Below, in pieces: positions 41,183-51,006 of a stretch of DNA of 64,000 nucleotides. The position numbers and the translations under genes are program-made. The stretch is taken from positions 124,001 to 188,000 of the forward strand of contig QNGE01000772.1 in NCBI GenBank assembly GCA_008508345.1, read 5' to 3'. This DNA comes from Paragonimus westermani. Lineage: Eukaryota > Platyhelminthes > Trematoda > Plagiorchiida > Troglotrematidae. Below the pieces are notes generated by a model. That model saw only the letters and a program-made list of their open reading frames with translations, did no database searches and was not told where the DNA came from. The first letter of the stretch is position 1. Each line of letters begins with the position of its first letter.

Positions 41183-44100
41183 TTAGCTCTGTTGCTCCGC
41201 TCGAGGAACTACAGTGGTTATTTCGAATTAGAGAGTCAAAGCAACAGGGTAGTTCTCTGAGACCGAATTGAATAAAAATAAGAACTGGCGAAAAAGAGGA
41301 AAGCAAAGTGAGTTGAGGGAACAAGTATTGTGAAGCCGGATATGTAAGAACACGTGCATGTTTTGCGAGCCTGACGCGTACGATAGCAGCTTTCCTGTTC
41401 ACACGGAGTTTTCAGCCATCCTCAACAACGAAACTCGAATGCAATAGGTTCTCACGGAGAAAGCTGTCTTAGATACTTAAATGGATGCGAAATCTGCGAT
41501 CAAACATGAAGGTTACGCTATTTACGTCGATAAATGTCCTAAAGAATGGATATTGCGGTTCACTAGACAAAAGAGTCAGTGAAACCTGCAACATCAGTAT
41601 TTGTTGGGAGGCGTTTATAAACGCACGCCTAGGTTTACTGGTGGTTTTGGACACAGATAAGCGAAGTTGAGAACCTTCGACTGAGCATCGAGGGATTTTC
41701 TTTCGGCTGTTCGGATCGACAAGCTCAAGTAGGTAGTTTAAATCGAACGAGTATGAGAATTGGTGAACACTCCACAGGGACATAAAAGGTAGACTCGCCG
41801 TTGTGAGTCCTAGTGTACATTGAGTAAGAACTAATAAACTGATGGTCAATGGTCGTTATTTTTATCTAGGCTGAAAGCTCCAGTCTCGATATTACTTTAT
41901 ACAATATGGCTCATACACTTACCTATGGTATTCTCAAACTTAATTCACCTTAATCAACACTGAGCAACTTTTTCAGCAGTGACGACTGTGAAGCAATTTC
42001 ACGGAATAACGGTGGCCTAATTGAACAATGCCCAGTTTGGCAGCCCCTCTGCCAGTAGAGGTTGTGAATTTTGATTAGTGTGGGTAATTTAAAATACCTA
42101 CACATCTCGAGTCAGCCAAAGACAAACTGGCCATTGAATCATTGAATTCAGTTCTGTGGATAGCTTGTCCACTTTAAGGATTGTCTGGCACCATCCAACT
42201 TCTGGTATCTGATAAGTTGGCATCGGAAAAGAAGTCATACCTGCATGTGGGCCAAGATGTCAGACCTAGGCGAGAAAATAAACAAGGTTCTGCTTCAAAA
42301 ATTCCAGTCAAGGGTAGAAACCTTTCACCTGAAATCTATCTATGACATGTCGCGTACGAGTGGCTCACCATCAGTGCAGTGTCTAATTTAACTCCAAAAG
42401 ACTAATGAAGCGCACACCCAACACTAATGGAGCCCTTTGTTGAGTAGCGCTCGATGTATCCTGGGCTTGGACTCACGACCATGGATATGGTGCTTTCCAA
42501 GAGACGTACCATATGCAGTGTAATGTCAGTTACCCAACTGCGAATCGGGAACGCTCTAACAATTCGGTGCTCTACAGTGATTTGTGCCTGACCTTCCTAG
42601 ATAGGAGGATAGGTTGTCACCTCTACGTTCGACAAAACAGGATCTGCAAATTTAGTGGACCGCAAAAATGAGGAATGACGTATAATCACAACCGCAGCCG
42701 TGCACAGCTGGCTTTGGACAGCCAGATGTCTCTCACCTTATGCATTTCATTTAACAACGTGCATGCTGACGCATGACCAATCTTGAACGATCAACTCCGG
42801 AAAAAACGAAATATCTTGATTGAACTAGTTGCTCATGGTGATTCGGAGCAGACAAGGAAATCTGCTGACAACCAATGAATACGAACGAACGAGACGCCAT
42901 CTAACGGTAACGCCGTTTCCAAACGAGAAACGCCCCGCTCGGCTAGGCATACACTGATGGAACCCAGTCAGCCGAGCGATGCGTAAGAATGCAACAGTGT
43001 AAAATACCGAAATGCTGTAAAACAGACTCCTGCCTATGAACCCGAAATCACAATACAGCATGTAGATATTAGGGTGAACGCGAAAGAAATAAATCTTCAT
43101 GACAGCCGGAACCTAGTCACGAGAATTATCAAGTGAACGGCTACGCAGCAAACATACAAGTGCCTGGTTAAAAACCTTCCAAACGAATAAACAGTAAGCC
43201 AACGATCACTTACCCCAGTACTGACTAGAGAGAGCATAACGCGTTCGTTTAGTGCCAATGTCTCACCACCCTTCATCTTGATGCGCTTCTTGTCAAGACA
43301 TTTCATTGCATACCTTGAAGTGAAAGTGGGAAAAGACAGGACGTATAAGTGAGTGAGTGAGTGGGCCAAAAGAATATCACACGGAAGACAAAGCCGACGG
43401 GTAACTTCCTCTCGAGGGTTAAATTAATACATTCAATGAGCACGTCGTGAAGTTCAGATCAAGACGAACTATCGATGTGTGGTTGGTGGAACACATACAA
43501 GGTAGCTGAGTGTTGTCTCTGCCACTAGCAGGATTCTAGTTGAGGAACATTAACATCCGGATAAGTCATACGATACATCAAAGAAAAAACAGTCAGTGCC
43601 TTGTGCATTGATAATCCTATACGCAAACAGTGTTGAGGTTCTAATTCGAACTGAGAGATGACACACATCGGGGGTGAGATGACCTAGAGTGAGAAAAACC
43701 GACAAAATTCACGCCTGAGACCTCAACACAAGTCAAGAATGCAACTGGTTTAGTTCCCTTCAGTTGTTCAAGCTGCAAATGCATGATAGGTTGTTCTGTC
43801 ATTTAATTCATTGTGAAACAAGGAGGTACAGAGTGCAAGAAACGTGAGAGACGTGCACACCTGGTGTCGTCTCGGACGGCATGAGAAGAAAAACTGTTCA
43901 TAGTGTGATGATTTTACACCAAAAAAGATGCAAAAAGTGAGCAAGAGTAGCAGTGTGGAATAAGAAACAGTGAGAAGAGAATGATGGTGTTACCGAGTGG
44001 CAAAGCAAGTGCAGGTCAGCATACGCCAAAGAAAAAACAGTCGAACAGGCAGAACGAAAGACTAATCTCAACCTCCTTTCTTCCTGAATACTTGGTATAG

Positions 44101-47100
44101 TCAAGTTATCCGAAATCTCGGCCTTCACTCTTGTTGATACGCATCAAGTCTGTGCTTGATGATGCGGTCAGAATAGACTCTGGTAGATTGCTGTGGACTG
44201 GGCTCATTTGAATGAATGCTGCTTGCTAGGTTTGATGTTGTAGGCTAGTCAGGCTGCTCTTCTGATAATGATTCGAGCTAAACTAAAGCTAACTTCGCGA
44301 TGGCAGGTTCGGCTAAAAGGGAATCCTGTATGTCACCAGTATACCACCTCTTACAAACTGGCAGCAACTGAGGAAACACATCAACTGAAGCATTAATGCA
44401 TCTACAGTAGCCTCAAAACTTTAGTGATTCAACCTTCTAGTCTATGCATAGCCCGAGTGAAATGAAATTCTCGGCACCAACAAGTACCACCCACCAAAAA
44501 ACCGTGGGAAGGAAATTTATTAGCCCACAACACTATATATAACACTTCCACAAAGTTACACTACATAATAAATGAGACCCCAGATCGACAGAGATAGACG
44601 TTCGCTTAAAGCCGGTCAAGTCAGTGGTTCTGATCCGGTTACGAGCAAACAGATGAATGGATAACAGAAATAATGATTTCAGTGAGCGGAAAAACTACAG
44701 TAAAATGAAGTGATAAAACGAATACCTAAACTGAAATGTACAGACCTTATCACCATTGCAAAACTAGTATGAAGATGCAGTCAACCACGGCACCGCGGGA
44801 AATATGACAGTGATCCTAAGCATATTGCTGTAGTCCGTGTATGACTCAGTTTTGAAATCGAAATTTGTGCCACAATTATCTCTCCTATCTCATTCTCCTG
44901 CTCAATGGTGACTAGTGGCAACTGAAATCAAGACCTGAGTTTTGGTTGAATAGAAGTGAACTAAACTGTAAACGAATGCAAAATAAAACTCAAAAAGTAA
45001 TCTGGCCGATCCCAATGAAAAGTGGGGGAACGATTTCGCATTTCTCGCTTTACATCTGACCTTATACAAATAAAAGACTTACATTTTACCAGTGTCAGCT
45101 TTACGACATCCGTAGACTTCACCAAATCCGCCCCGACCGATAATTCGATGGACACTGAAGTCATTTGTAGTAAGCTGCAATAGGACGTGAAAATTATTTT
45201 AGTGAACGGGATCTGTTAACAATCCATACACACACCGCGACAAAACTGCTTATCAGGTAAACAACAGCTGATTTTTGCGACAAATCAAACATAGCATAAT
45301 GAAGAACAACAGGTCAAATTCCATCTAAGAAACTCTGAATAACTTTTTCATATGGAAAAAAGATACAACCGTTATCAAATTAAACGGTCACCTCGGGTTC
45401 CGTAGTTCTAGAGGGAAATGATGTGGCGTGACTTGCCATTCTTCTGCAGTAAGTCGACGCATCGAATGGGTAGACTTCCGAAGACGGTGCAGGAAGTTGA
45501 AGCTCAAACTTACCTAACATTGCCTTAAACTAATAGCCAGTTAGATCATACGGGCGTATAGCGTGCAATTTTTGCACTTGGAACATCAAATAGCCCAAAG
45601 TCGTCTCTATGGGCTTGACATCATAACCGCAGGCCGATATGTCCAACGTCATAACACTTTTTGGAGGAACAGTCACACCCTCATGATACACACACGTACA
45701 GCAAGGCATTCACTTGTTGTGAACCTACGGTCCTCTGCGGTACTCTATGAAGAAACGGAAAACAACAAAGTACTCTAGAGGCTGAATATAAGTATCAAAG
45801 TCCTTGCTGGTCCGCTAACTACAGGGGCTTGGAATGGGCTCCACGTCAACAGAGGGCGCCCGTCACTGCTGAGTAAGCTGAAGTATATTTCCTGCTCCAG
45901 AAAACTGTCGGCGGCATCTTTACATGTTAATCCGGTCCAGATTAAACTCGACATCATTAGTGAGGTAAACGAAGTGTCAGTGATGAGTCCAGGAAGTAAA
46001 AGCTCAGTTGCCAAAAAACCGCCGTATCTGCTGCCAATTTGACTGGGTTTTTTCCTCACCTTTCTATACATGGACCGTGCAGCCTTGATGAACACCCGCT
46101 AGGAAGTTCTTGTGGAGACAGTGAGTGCAAGTGTCTATACGATTGGTGAAACATTTGCTATCATTAATGAGAGCTAAGGGTAGTCTCATCTTCACAAGAT
46201 TGTTTGACCACTCCTTCGGTTCGTCTACAAGGTGATCAGTTAGCGCGAAAAAGAAACCGCGGGCTTTAGTTGTAGCTGCTATCAAGTTCACCCTTCTTTT
46301 CAAATCGGCCGCCTACCCTCCTCAGGGCACGATGCGGACGGAACGGATGCGGTACAAATCACTAGCCGTATGAGAAGTCATCACATCATAATAGACATCC
46401 CCCCAGGCTAATGGAAAAGCGGTTCGGCCAATACAAGGCTGAATGAGCGACAACATGTATCCAAAGCATAGGATTACTACAAAACTGGTTGGCGCTTCAG
46501 CCTGATGGTTCTAAAATAACTTGAAGTTGCAGATGCCTCGGGCATTTCTGAGCATAATTCTTTCATTATAAATGCTAATAAACATGACCTACTGCTTCAG
46601 ATTAGGCTAACCTGTTTGTTGGGTTGAACAGCTATTGTCAACAAGATAACAGAAACACTGCGAAAATGTGAAGTGGTTAGGAAATTATGTTACGAGGTTT
46701 AGCGTGATATGAAAAAACAAAAGTCACAGGTCAATATCTGAGGAAGGATCGCAATTTTTACATTCTATTCCATCCCCATAAATGTACAAAATCAAATGAA
46801 CAGTCCACCGAATAAGCCTGACTGAATCACTTTGAACAATGCACGACTGGTTTCAATTAGCGCATTCCCATAAGCGTCTCGTACAGCCCCTTTCGGTAAA
46901 AAGTGCTGCACTCCAGTTTCCTTTGCACTTTAGGTTAGTCAATAGTGCATATCCTTGCCACAGCCGGGACAAGCACTCAGATCACGTTTTCATGAGGCAA
47001 CCATGTTGATCGCTGTGCCACTGACCCCATACTAGGTATTACATGAAAACATTTAGCCCCATCCTTTTGTGAGTTATGTTGAGATTAGCCGATCGCCTCG

Positions 47101-49793
47101 CGGGAAAACACAAAAACCGTTCTTTTAATTCTGACCGATTATTCCAAGATAAGGTTTGTTCGCCAAGTTGTAATCCCAAGAATCATCTAACTTGCAGTGT
47201 AAAGTGAACATCACCCACAAATGATCGGTTAGTCTCTTTTGAAAAGTCAAAGCTGTCCGCTGTGGGAACAAACAAAACGTTTTGAGGCACTTGCAAAGCT
47301 GCCTAATGAGTGGATAAAATGAGTGTATTTACAAGAAGGGTCTGCCCGATTTTCTATGAAAACCACCCATGGGGAATGATGGTAAAGACAGGTGCACATG
47401 CCAATCAACAAGGCTCTCTATCGAACTTCGTGGAACAAGGTGGTTCAAGAGGTCAACATAGTGCAGTTAAGTCTAGACTTGAAGTGCCGATGTGCAACAC
47501 GCGACCGGATTTTATTGAGGGCAGGTGGTTAGGTGAGATAAGCAATTGTTTTAGGTCGATATGTGCTGAATAACAACCCCAGACAACAGTACGATATACT
47601 GTAACTGTTCAGTTACAAGGAGTGGAGTTCAATACCCGCTGTGCAAGTGTTGGCTGAAGTCCACGAACAAACCTGAGTTCACTCAGCTAAAGTTAGAAGG
47701 ACTATGCTGGGGATGAATACACACAAAACACAACTGAAACTGATGATGAAAATCAAATCCGCCCTTTTATTTCACATGAATCTACAGGACCTGCAGTGAC
47801 TTAGTCGCAATGCTTTTTCCAATGAGTGTTCACAAAAGAACAGATAAAACCGTTCTATTCAAAGCAGCCGTACTGTGTATCAAATAAGTCGAGCTTCCAT
47901 GTTCCATATCAGGAGAATCCTACTTCAATATGATACACCAGGTCACATCTAAGAGCTACACAAGACTGGGTTACTAAATCCCAGCGAGAAGTAGTCTGAG
48001 CAACTGAGACCTCGCTGTGCAATAGTGGTAGTCAACAATTAGTTCCTGATATTTTAATTATGGGCATTTGCTTGCTGACTACTATCAATATGATAAAGAC
48101 CCAACCTTCGAATGTTATATGTTAACTGAAAGCGGTTTAACCTAAGAATAAATGTTGTGGACTAGAAAATCAAGGTCTGATTCACGATCTACGGTAGTAT
48201 AGCAGAAATGAAACGAATTATATAGGTCGACCACTCCTTAGTTGTCTTCCGAATAATTTCTTTCATTTGCCTTACACCTATTAAGTTGTCAGCAGCAATT
48301 AGCGGATTGGTATCTGGGTTACTAAAAGCTCTCGTGACGTGTCGTTGTTCAAAGCGGTGGCCTCAAACTGTCCAGCTCATTGCCTATCCAACGTGCAACG
48401 TCACTGCCCTGCAAATCTTCCGAACACGCCTGGGAGGACGGTAGCGCCCACTTTAGAAAACACTACTTTAATGGTTCGCACCATCCCAGATGAAACCTTG
48501 ATGGTGACGAAACATGTGTACACAATCACTGGACCGTGCGTCGAGTCCAATCAGCACTTTGAAGGGGTAAGCAAACGCAGTCATCCCTCAAAGGAAATGT
48601 ACGATCTGAAATAACAAATCTGAGGCTATCACTGATTGCGTTACACGCAAATCCGTTGAGATGGTAACACAGCAACTTTGCAGCACCAAACAATTTTGAT
48701 CCGAACACGACTGATGGCCAATTGCCTTCGATAAATGACCAAAGCGGCTGATGGACACGATACGGTAAACAGTGCGATTTAGTTTTGCATTCAAAAAGCT
48801 TCTCTTATCGAGGACACTTTGTTTCAGGAACTGATACATGCCACATGCAAATCCATCACCACGTGTGAGACGAGTGACGATCTTACCACCACCTCGTTCA
48901 AATCAAGGAAGTGGTCATCATCGAAAGCACCCAGACGACTTACTGTCTACAAATGTCATGTGAGATACTCTACACCAGCACATCAACCTTGAACAAACCA
49001 TGTAGCCCAAATCCCAAATGATAAGTAACAAAAAAGAGAAACATGCGGCGTGATAACAGGATATCGATAGACCAGACGGAACAAGCAAGCAAACTCACGT
49101 TGATATTCAGTTCCAAATTTTTCCACTGGCAAAATCGTGTGAATTTATTGCTAAGATAAAGGATAGGAGAAAGTCGGGGGAAATTAAAAATATCTTACCT
49201 GCGAAGAAAACCTTCAAATACTTCACCACGTAGAGTGGGCAAGAGTTCATCAATGTACAGCTGAAAAGAAACGAACCATAGACAATAGACGACTGAAACA
49301 AAGCGTACACATACCGAGAAAGTGTCCGGGGGAAGCTTGTTAGTTTTCTGGGCTTGCATGAGCAGATCATGTACATGATCTAGTATGCACTTGGAAAATT
49401 TCTAGCAGGTAAAAAGTAAAGGATGCCTAGCAAATACATTTACATACGTGAGTATGGGACAGTAGTTCTTTCATGATATACTGATCGTAAATGTCTTTAC
49501 CTAATTTGATTCGTTCTTCATCAGTTTCAAGTTTTTCGAACTTTTTTATCTGCAAGACAAAATAAGAGGGTTGGAAAGCCACAAAATGTGCAGTGGCTCA
49601 CGTCCTCGTAGAATCCGAATTGTGGAATAGGCTCTTCACTAGCATTCAGAGCATAATCTCGAAACAGTAAATAACCTTCAGCAGGAAAAGTGTGAGCGAA
49701 TGAGCTGGAAACCAACCTAATTTTTCGTTGAAAATTTTCTCAAAAGTTAATTCACCGTTCTTCTCCAGATATTTGGTCATTATGCTTCGAATG
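2510..49793 (-). CDS. GRK2: GRK2/3-type G protein-coupled receptor kinase, split gene of at least 12 exons
   Basis: This family phosphorylates agonist-occupied GPCRs at the plasma membrane and is recruited by G-beta-gamma through its PH domain. The placed exons give, in order, the RGS-homology domain (49717 down to 49099), the kinase domain with glycine-rich loop GRGGFGEV, catalytic lysine in [10 protein letters not shown], catalytic loop YRDLKPAN, DLG motif SDLGLACDF (GRKs use DLG, not DFG) and APEVL, then the AGC tail with [20 protein letters not shown], and the start of the PH domain with LFPNRLE. Sequence between domains follows vertebrate GRK2 closely, and the PH domain separates it from GRK1/4/5/6/7. 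Splice phases agree at all nine junctions where both exons are known. Not found: the start exon (about 40-50 codons), a C-lobe exon between 29536 and 10098, and the PH end. The span given is that of the placed exons, not of the complete gene. No catalytic motif is broken. Confidence 0.95.
3322..4480 (+). mobile_element. Decayed Penelope-like retroelement: reverse transcriptase and GIY-YIG remnants
   Basis: Read across three frames, this is a 5'-truncated Penelope-like polyprotein. Frame 1 from 3322 gives [14 protein letters not shown], the [20 protein letters not shown] block and YKRYVDD, with the YVDD active site at 3589-3600. A frame change near 3640 leads into [12 protein letters not shown] and [13 protein letters not shown]. 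The frame returns near 3800 with [20 protein letters not shown]. Further on, [11 protein letters not shown] in frame 1 and [14 protein letters not shown] in frame 2 are the GIY-YIG endonuclease region. The YIG tyrosine is lost and the usual cysteines are damaged. An in-frame TAA at 4391-4393 precedes [20 protein letters not shown] and a terminal TGA at 4478. It cannot encode a working protein and lies antisense to the host gene. Confidence 0.88.
4496..4512 (+). other. Perfect 7-bp hairpin just after the Penelope-like remnant
   Basis: GCAACCC and GGGTTGC flank a three-base loop, starting 15 bases after the last stop of the retroelement. It may belong to the element's 3' untranslated region, or may be chance. 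Confidence 0.4.
5994..6032 (+). repeat. (GTT)13 microsatellite
   Basis: Thirty-nine bases of uninterrupted GTT, followed by a degenerate AGTATTAGTAGTA tail. On the minus strand it makes the poly-threonine run of a chance open frame. Confidence 0.95.
9936..10098 (-). CDS. GRK2: GRK2-like exon (AGC kinase tail)
   Basis: One hundred and sixty-three bases: one completing base and 54 codons. After [20 protein letters not shown] comes [20 protein letters not shown] and then [11 protein letters not shown], identical to human GRK2 through this active-site-tether region. The acceptor is CTGCGCAG and the donor GTAAGC. The phase-2 start shows that a coding exon ending in two codon bases must precede it, separate from the 29.5-29.8 kb exon, which ends in phase 0. 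Confidence 0.97.
11116..11332 (+). mobile_element. SINE copy A: tRNA-like head, hammerhead, 3' tail
   Basis: It aligns with the copy at 58.1-58.3 kb from AACA at 11116 onward. The box B-like GAGTTCAAATCCC lies at 11145-11157 and is followed by CGGTCGTGGCAAGGATATGA. Then come the hammerhead (11175-11219) and a tail with GAGGCTGGCTG and GGCTGCGATCAAATGTGAGT. The end, GACTACTCATCAGTAATC, is shared with the foldback copy ending at 57926. The box A part is missing or replaced, so transcription from its own promoter is doubtful. It is in the plus orientation, antisense to the kinase gene. Confidence 0.85.
11175..11219 (+). ncRNA. Type I hammerhead ribozyme (copy A)
   Basis: All core bases are present. 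CUGACGA lies at 11181-11187 (position 7 is C, which is tolerated). A stem II hairpin with AAUG loop occupies 11188-11201 and has one G-A mismatch. GAA lies at 11202-11204. Stem III is a minimal self-complementary ACUCGAGU at 11205-11212. The cleavage triplet GUC ends at 11213. Stem I pairs ACUA (11177-11180) with UAGU (11214-11217), and G11175 can pair with C11219 beyond an A-A mismatch. The predicted cut is after C11213. The arrangement matches the SINE-borne hammerheads of schistosomes and the minimal stem III forms of Penelope-like elements. Confidence 0.82.
19140..19500 (+). repeat. ATC-microsatellite repeat element interrupted by an assembly gap
   Basis: CATCATCATCATCATAGACAGCAAT followed by a short CAGT-ended stretch before the gap is shared with 57178-57208. 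The segment after the gap, from 19304, carries CACCGCCACCCACCCGCTGC and ends near ACACAACCATGAA, and the 57.2 kb copy also reaches ACACAACCATGAA. So the gap lies inside a dispersed repeat whose full form contains both parts. No coding function is evident, and open frames spanning the Ns are meaningless. Confidence 0.65.
19229..19303. other. Assembly gap of 75 N
   Basis: A run of 75 undetermined bases, flanked on both sides by repeat sequence. Two further single Ns lie at 24354 and 63897. Confidence 0.99.
29536..29805 (-). CDS. GRK2: GRK2-like exon (activation segment, APE motif)
   Basis: Two hundred and seventy bases, 90 codons, phase 0 at both ends. It opens with [20 protein letters not shown], completing the catalytic loop and giving the DLG metal-binding motif. 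It continues with [13 protein letters not shown] and ends [13 protein letters not shown]. Identity to human GRK2 is very high. The acceptor is TTTTTAACAG and the donor GTAAGC. Human GRK2 continues AVELPDSF, and the matching flatworm exon was not found. Confidence 0.97.
29806..37356 (-). other. Kinase intron, 7.55 kb
   Basis: The intron runs from GTAAGT to TTTTTAACAG. It contains a foldback of the SINE tail at 34192-34306 and a short TA-rich run at 33903-33950. A diverged tRNA-like stretch near 30160-30215 contains AGTTCGAATC, which resembles a pol III B box. No other coding segment was recognised. Open frames such as 29861-30109 and 33582-33803 (plus) lack support. Confidence 0.85.
34192..34306. 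repeat. Foldback of the SINE 3' tail
   Basis: The right arm (34254-34306, plus) matches the SINE tail from GGCTGGCTG through GGCTGCAATCAAATATCA. The left arm (34192-34235) is the reverse complement of the same tail, ending GTCGCAGCTTCC. A spacer of about 18 bp separates them. The hammerhead core is absent. Confidence 0.7.
37357..37569 (-). CDS. GRK2: GRK2-like exon (kinase hinge to catalytic loop)
   Basis: Two hundred and thirteen bases, 71 codons, phase 0 at both ends. It carries the hinge region [15 protein letters not shown] and ends at the catalytic loop [11 protein letters not shown], with the catalytic aspartate intact. The start DGCPFIVCM has one more residue than human STG-DCPF. The acceptor is TATCGCAG and the donor GTAAGT. 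Long frames on the opposite strand here are shadows. Confidence 0.97.
41135..41178 (+). repeat. (CA)22 microsatellite
   Basis: Forty-four bases of uninterrupted CA. On the minus strand it creates a Cys-Val repeat in a chance open frame. Confidence 0.97.
41380..41510. repeat. Foldback of the SINE 3' tail, more diverged
   Basis: The left arm (about 41380-41424) contains TTTTCAGCCATCCTC and GATAGCAGCTTTCC, reverse complements of the SINE tail's AGGATGGCTGAAAA and GGAAGGCTGCGATC. The right arm (about 41429-41510) carries GAAACTCGAATGC, GAGAAAGCTGTCTTA and AATCTGCGATCAAACATGA in the direct orientation. The right arm includes the 3' edge of the hammerhead but no catalytic CUGA box. Confidence 0.6.
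43214..43313 (-). CDS. GRK2: GRK2-like exon (kinase N-lobe, catalytic lysine)
   Basis: One hundred bases: one completing base and 33 codons. The peptide [20 protein letters not shown] followed by [13 protein letters not shown] differs from human GRK2 at only a few positions. The lysine of AMK is the ATP-anchoring residue, and the glutamate of LNER lies in helix C. The acceptor is CTTCAAG and the donor GTAAGT, phase 0. Confidence 0.97.
43314..45082 (-). other. Kinase intron, 1.77 kb
   Basis: It lies between the glycine-loop and catalytic-lysine exons and splits the methionine codon AT|G of GKMYAMK. Nothing else is recognised inside. Confidence 0.9.
45083..45174 (-). CDS. GRK2: GRK2-like exon (kinase N-lobe, glycine-rich loop)
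   Basis: Ninety-two bases: 30 codons plus AT. The peptide includes [20 protein letters not shown], identical over that stretch to human GRK2, then RKADTGK. It carries the ATP-binding glycine-rich loop GRGGFG. The trailing AT joins the next exon's G to make the methionine of GKMYAMK. The acceptor is CTATTGCAG and the donor GTAAGT. Confidence 0.97.
45175..49098 (-). other. Kinase intron, 3.92 kb
   Basis: This is the first long intron after the compact 5' exon cluster. Minus-strand open frames at 45775-46303 overlap in two frames and could be an old element, but match no family I know. Near 47628 GGAGTTCAATACCCGC resembles a pol III B box and may be a worn SINE head. The plus frame 47310-47573 has no support. 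Confidence 0.8.
49099..49150 (-). CDS. GRK2: GRK2-like exon (end of RGS-homology domain)
   Basis: Fifty-two bases: one completing base and 17 codons. The peptide [17 protein letters not shown] is nearly identical to human [17 protein letters not shown]. The acceptor is ATCTTAG and the donor GTGAGT. This is the last exon of the tight 5' cluster. The next intron jumps to 3.9 kb. Confidence 0.95.
49199..49260 (-). CDS. GRK2: GRK2-like exon (RGS-homology domain)
   Basis: Sixty-two bases: 20 codons plus AG. The peptide [20 protein letters not shown] matches human [20 protein letters not shown]. The trailing AG joins the next exon's C to give serine, as in human FIES. The acceptor is TTTTCAG, the donor GTAAGA, and the next intron is 48 bp. 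Confidence 0.93.
49315..49401 (-). CDS. GRK2: GRK2-like exon (RGS-homology domain)
   Basis: Eighty-seven bases, 29 codons, phase 0 at both ends. The peptide begins [18 protein letters not shown] and ends NKLPPDTFS. It corresponds to human GRK2 PFSKSATEHVQGHLGKKQVP and PDLF. The acceptor is CCTGCTAG, the donor GTATGT, and the next intron is 54 bp. Confidence 0.92.
49448..49549 (-). CDS. GRK2: GRK2-like exon (RGS-homology domain)
   Basis: One hundred and two bases, 34 codons, phase 0 at both ends. The peptide runs from [17 protein letters not shown] to [14 protein letters not shown] and matches human IKKYEKLETEEERVARS and IMKELLACSHP. The acceptor is GTCTTGCAG, the donor GTATGT, and the next intron is 46 bp. 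Confidence 0.95.
49602..49675 (-). CDS. GRK2: GRK2-like exon (RGS-homology domain)
   Basis: Seventy-four bases: two completing bases and 24 codons. The two bases join the preceding G to make glycine, giving [18 protein letters not shown], against KLGYLLFRDFCLNHLEEA in human GRK2. The acceptor is CTGCTGAAG, the donor GTGAGC, and the next intron is 52 bp. Confidence 0.93.
49717..49793 (-). CDS. GRK2: GRK2-like exon, first placed (start of RGS-homology domain)
   Basis: Seventy-seven bases: one completing base, 25 codons and one trailing base. The peptide includes [20 protein letters not shown] and aligns with human GRK2 [20 protein letters not shown]. The acceptor is TTTTTGTAG and the donor is the less usual GTTGGT. 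The following intron is 41 bp. The leading C completes a serine codon from the missing upstream exon, which should carry the initiating methionine and N-terminal receptor-contact helix. Confidence 0.93.
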
Positions 49794-50931
49794 CTACAAA
49801 AAGTTGTGAACTGAGTGTTATTAAGGAAGTATGCAGATAAGAAAATGGCTTTTGAAAAAGAAACACCAACTTTACACAAGTACAGGATAATAAACATACT
49901 CATATTGTTTGGAGAAATACTGAGAATCACGTCTGAAATGTGATAATGGGACAACAGTAAAAAAAAGAGTATTACGACAGTGGCTCTGCAATAGAAACGC
50001 TCAGCTACGAAATATCTGGTGACAGTTTTGAGCCCGATTGTCGAGGCTGACCCGTCCAAGTTCCAGTAGGCAGGTGATCCTGTACGCTGCATCACAGTGG
50101 GTATCTTGCAAACTAATAGCTGTAAATGCAACTTAGCTAATGCAACGGTGAGGGAACATGTTATCCCGGTGTATGATTAGGGGTCGGACGAAGAAAATTA
50201 GCAAATAGAAGGTTCTATTGCTTTGTAAGCGTGTGAAAAGACTTTTACAGAAGCGCCCAAATTAGTGGATGCGTTGAAGAAAGGCGTTTGAAAAAATATC
50301 ACCCTTCAATGTTGAATAACGACCACTCAAAGAGAGCCGAAATCATCGTCAAACACAACACAACAATCATCTGAACCACAGTTTAGTAGCCACAATAACT
50401 CCAAGAAGAAAACCTGTTTACATACATACAGCACGAGAAAGATGAAACCTGTTTGTCTAGGCTCAAGCATTCAATACCAAAGCACTACACAGCGAAATCA
50501 AGCAACTGAGATATATACGACAATAAAATAGTATATCTGGGTGCTGATATGTAAAATTTAGAAACCACCCATGATCCGCAGCTCCTATCACACTCGACAG
50601 TAATGCGTCTGCCTGTGTGCCTACAACGATGATCCCGCGCTGACCAATCCGCATTTGACTCGACTGCCGAAAGAATGTAGGCCCATAGAAGGACAAGTGT
50701 GCTCTAATTAATGTGTTTCGCGCTCCATCTTCAAAAATAGTCCAGAAAACTAAAAACGCGTAACATTAGAATGTACACACTTTTTTCAAGGTGATACTAA
50801 ACCCACACAGTTAAACGTATGATTCTAGGTTGAAGAATGTGTGACAAACGAATGCGATTTCTCTTAAAAACCACGCAAAGTTCGTTTAGTTCTTTGAAGT
50901 GAAATTGGTATGATACATGAAATCTACTTAC

Positions 50932-51006
50932 TCCGCCACGTTAACATAGTAGTCAGATCTGTGTATAGCATCGATCCGAAGGGTTACGCCGATTACTACT
51001 TCGGTC
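50932..51006 (-). CDS. Candidate unidentified exon
   Basis: Between a TAG acceptor and a consensus GTAAGT donor lie 75 bases: one completing base, 24 codons and two trailing bases. The peptide TEVVIGVTLRIDAIHRSDYY then VNVA has an alternating hydrophobic pattern typical of a beta strand pair. It faintly recalls the strands after the signal peptide of Cys-loop ligand-gated channels, but the spacing of conserved residues does not fit well. No neighbouring exon was found to confirm it. Confidence 0.2.

Larger units (their letters stand above)
37570..43213 (-). other. Kinase intron, 5.64 kb
   Basis: The intron runs from GTAAGT to TCGCAG. It holds a (CA)22 microsatellite at 41135-41178 and a SINE-tail foldback at 41380-41510. 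It also holds a perfect 16-bp palindrome, GTGCAGTTAACTGCAC, at 39773-39788. No coding sequence was recognised. Confidence 0.85.

Noticed and set aside
41109..41402. Minus-strand frame with a Cys-Val repeat
   Set aside because: The repeat is the translated (CA)22 microsatellite.
47625..47690. Possible worn SINE head followed by a hammerhead-like CTGAAGTCCACGAACAAACC
   Set aside because: The box B resemblance is fair but the catalytic core is broken and stems I and III do not pair, so no ribozyme is called.
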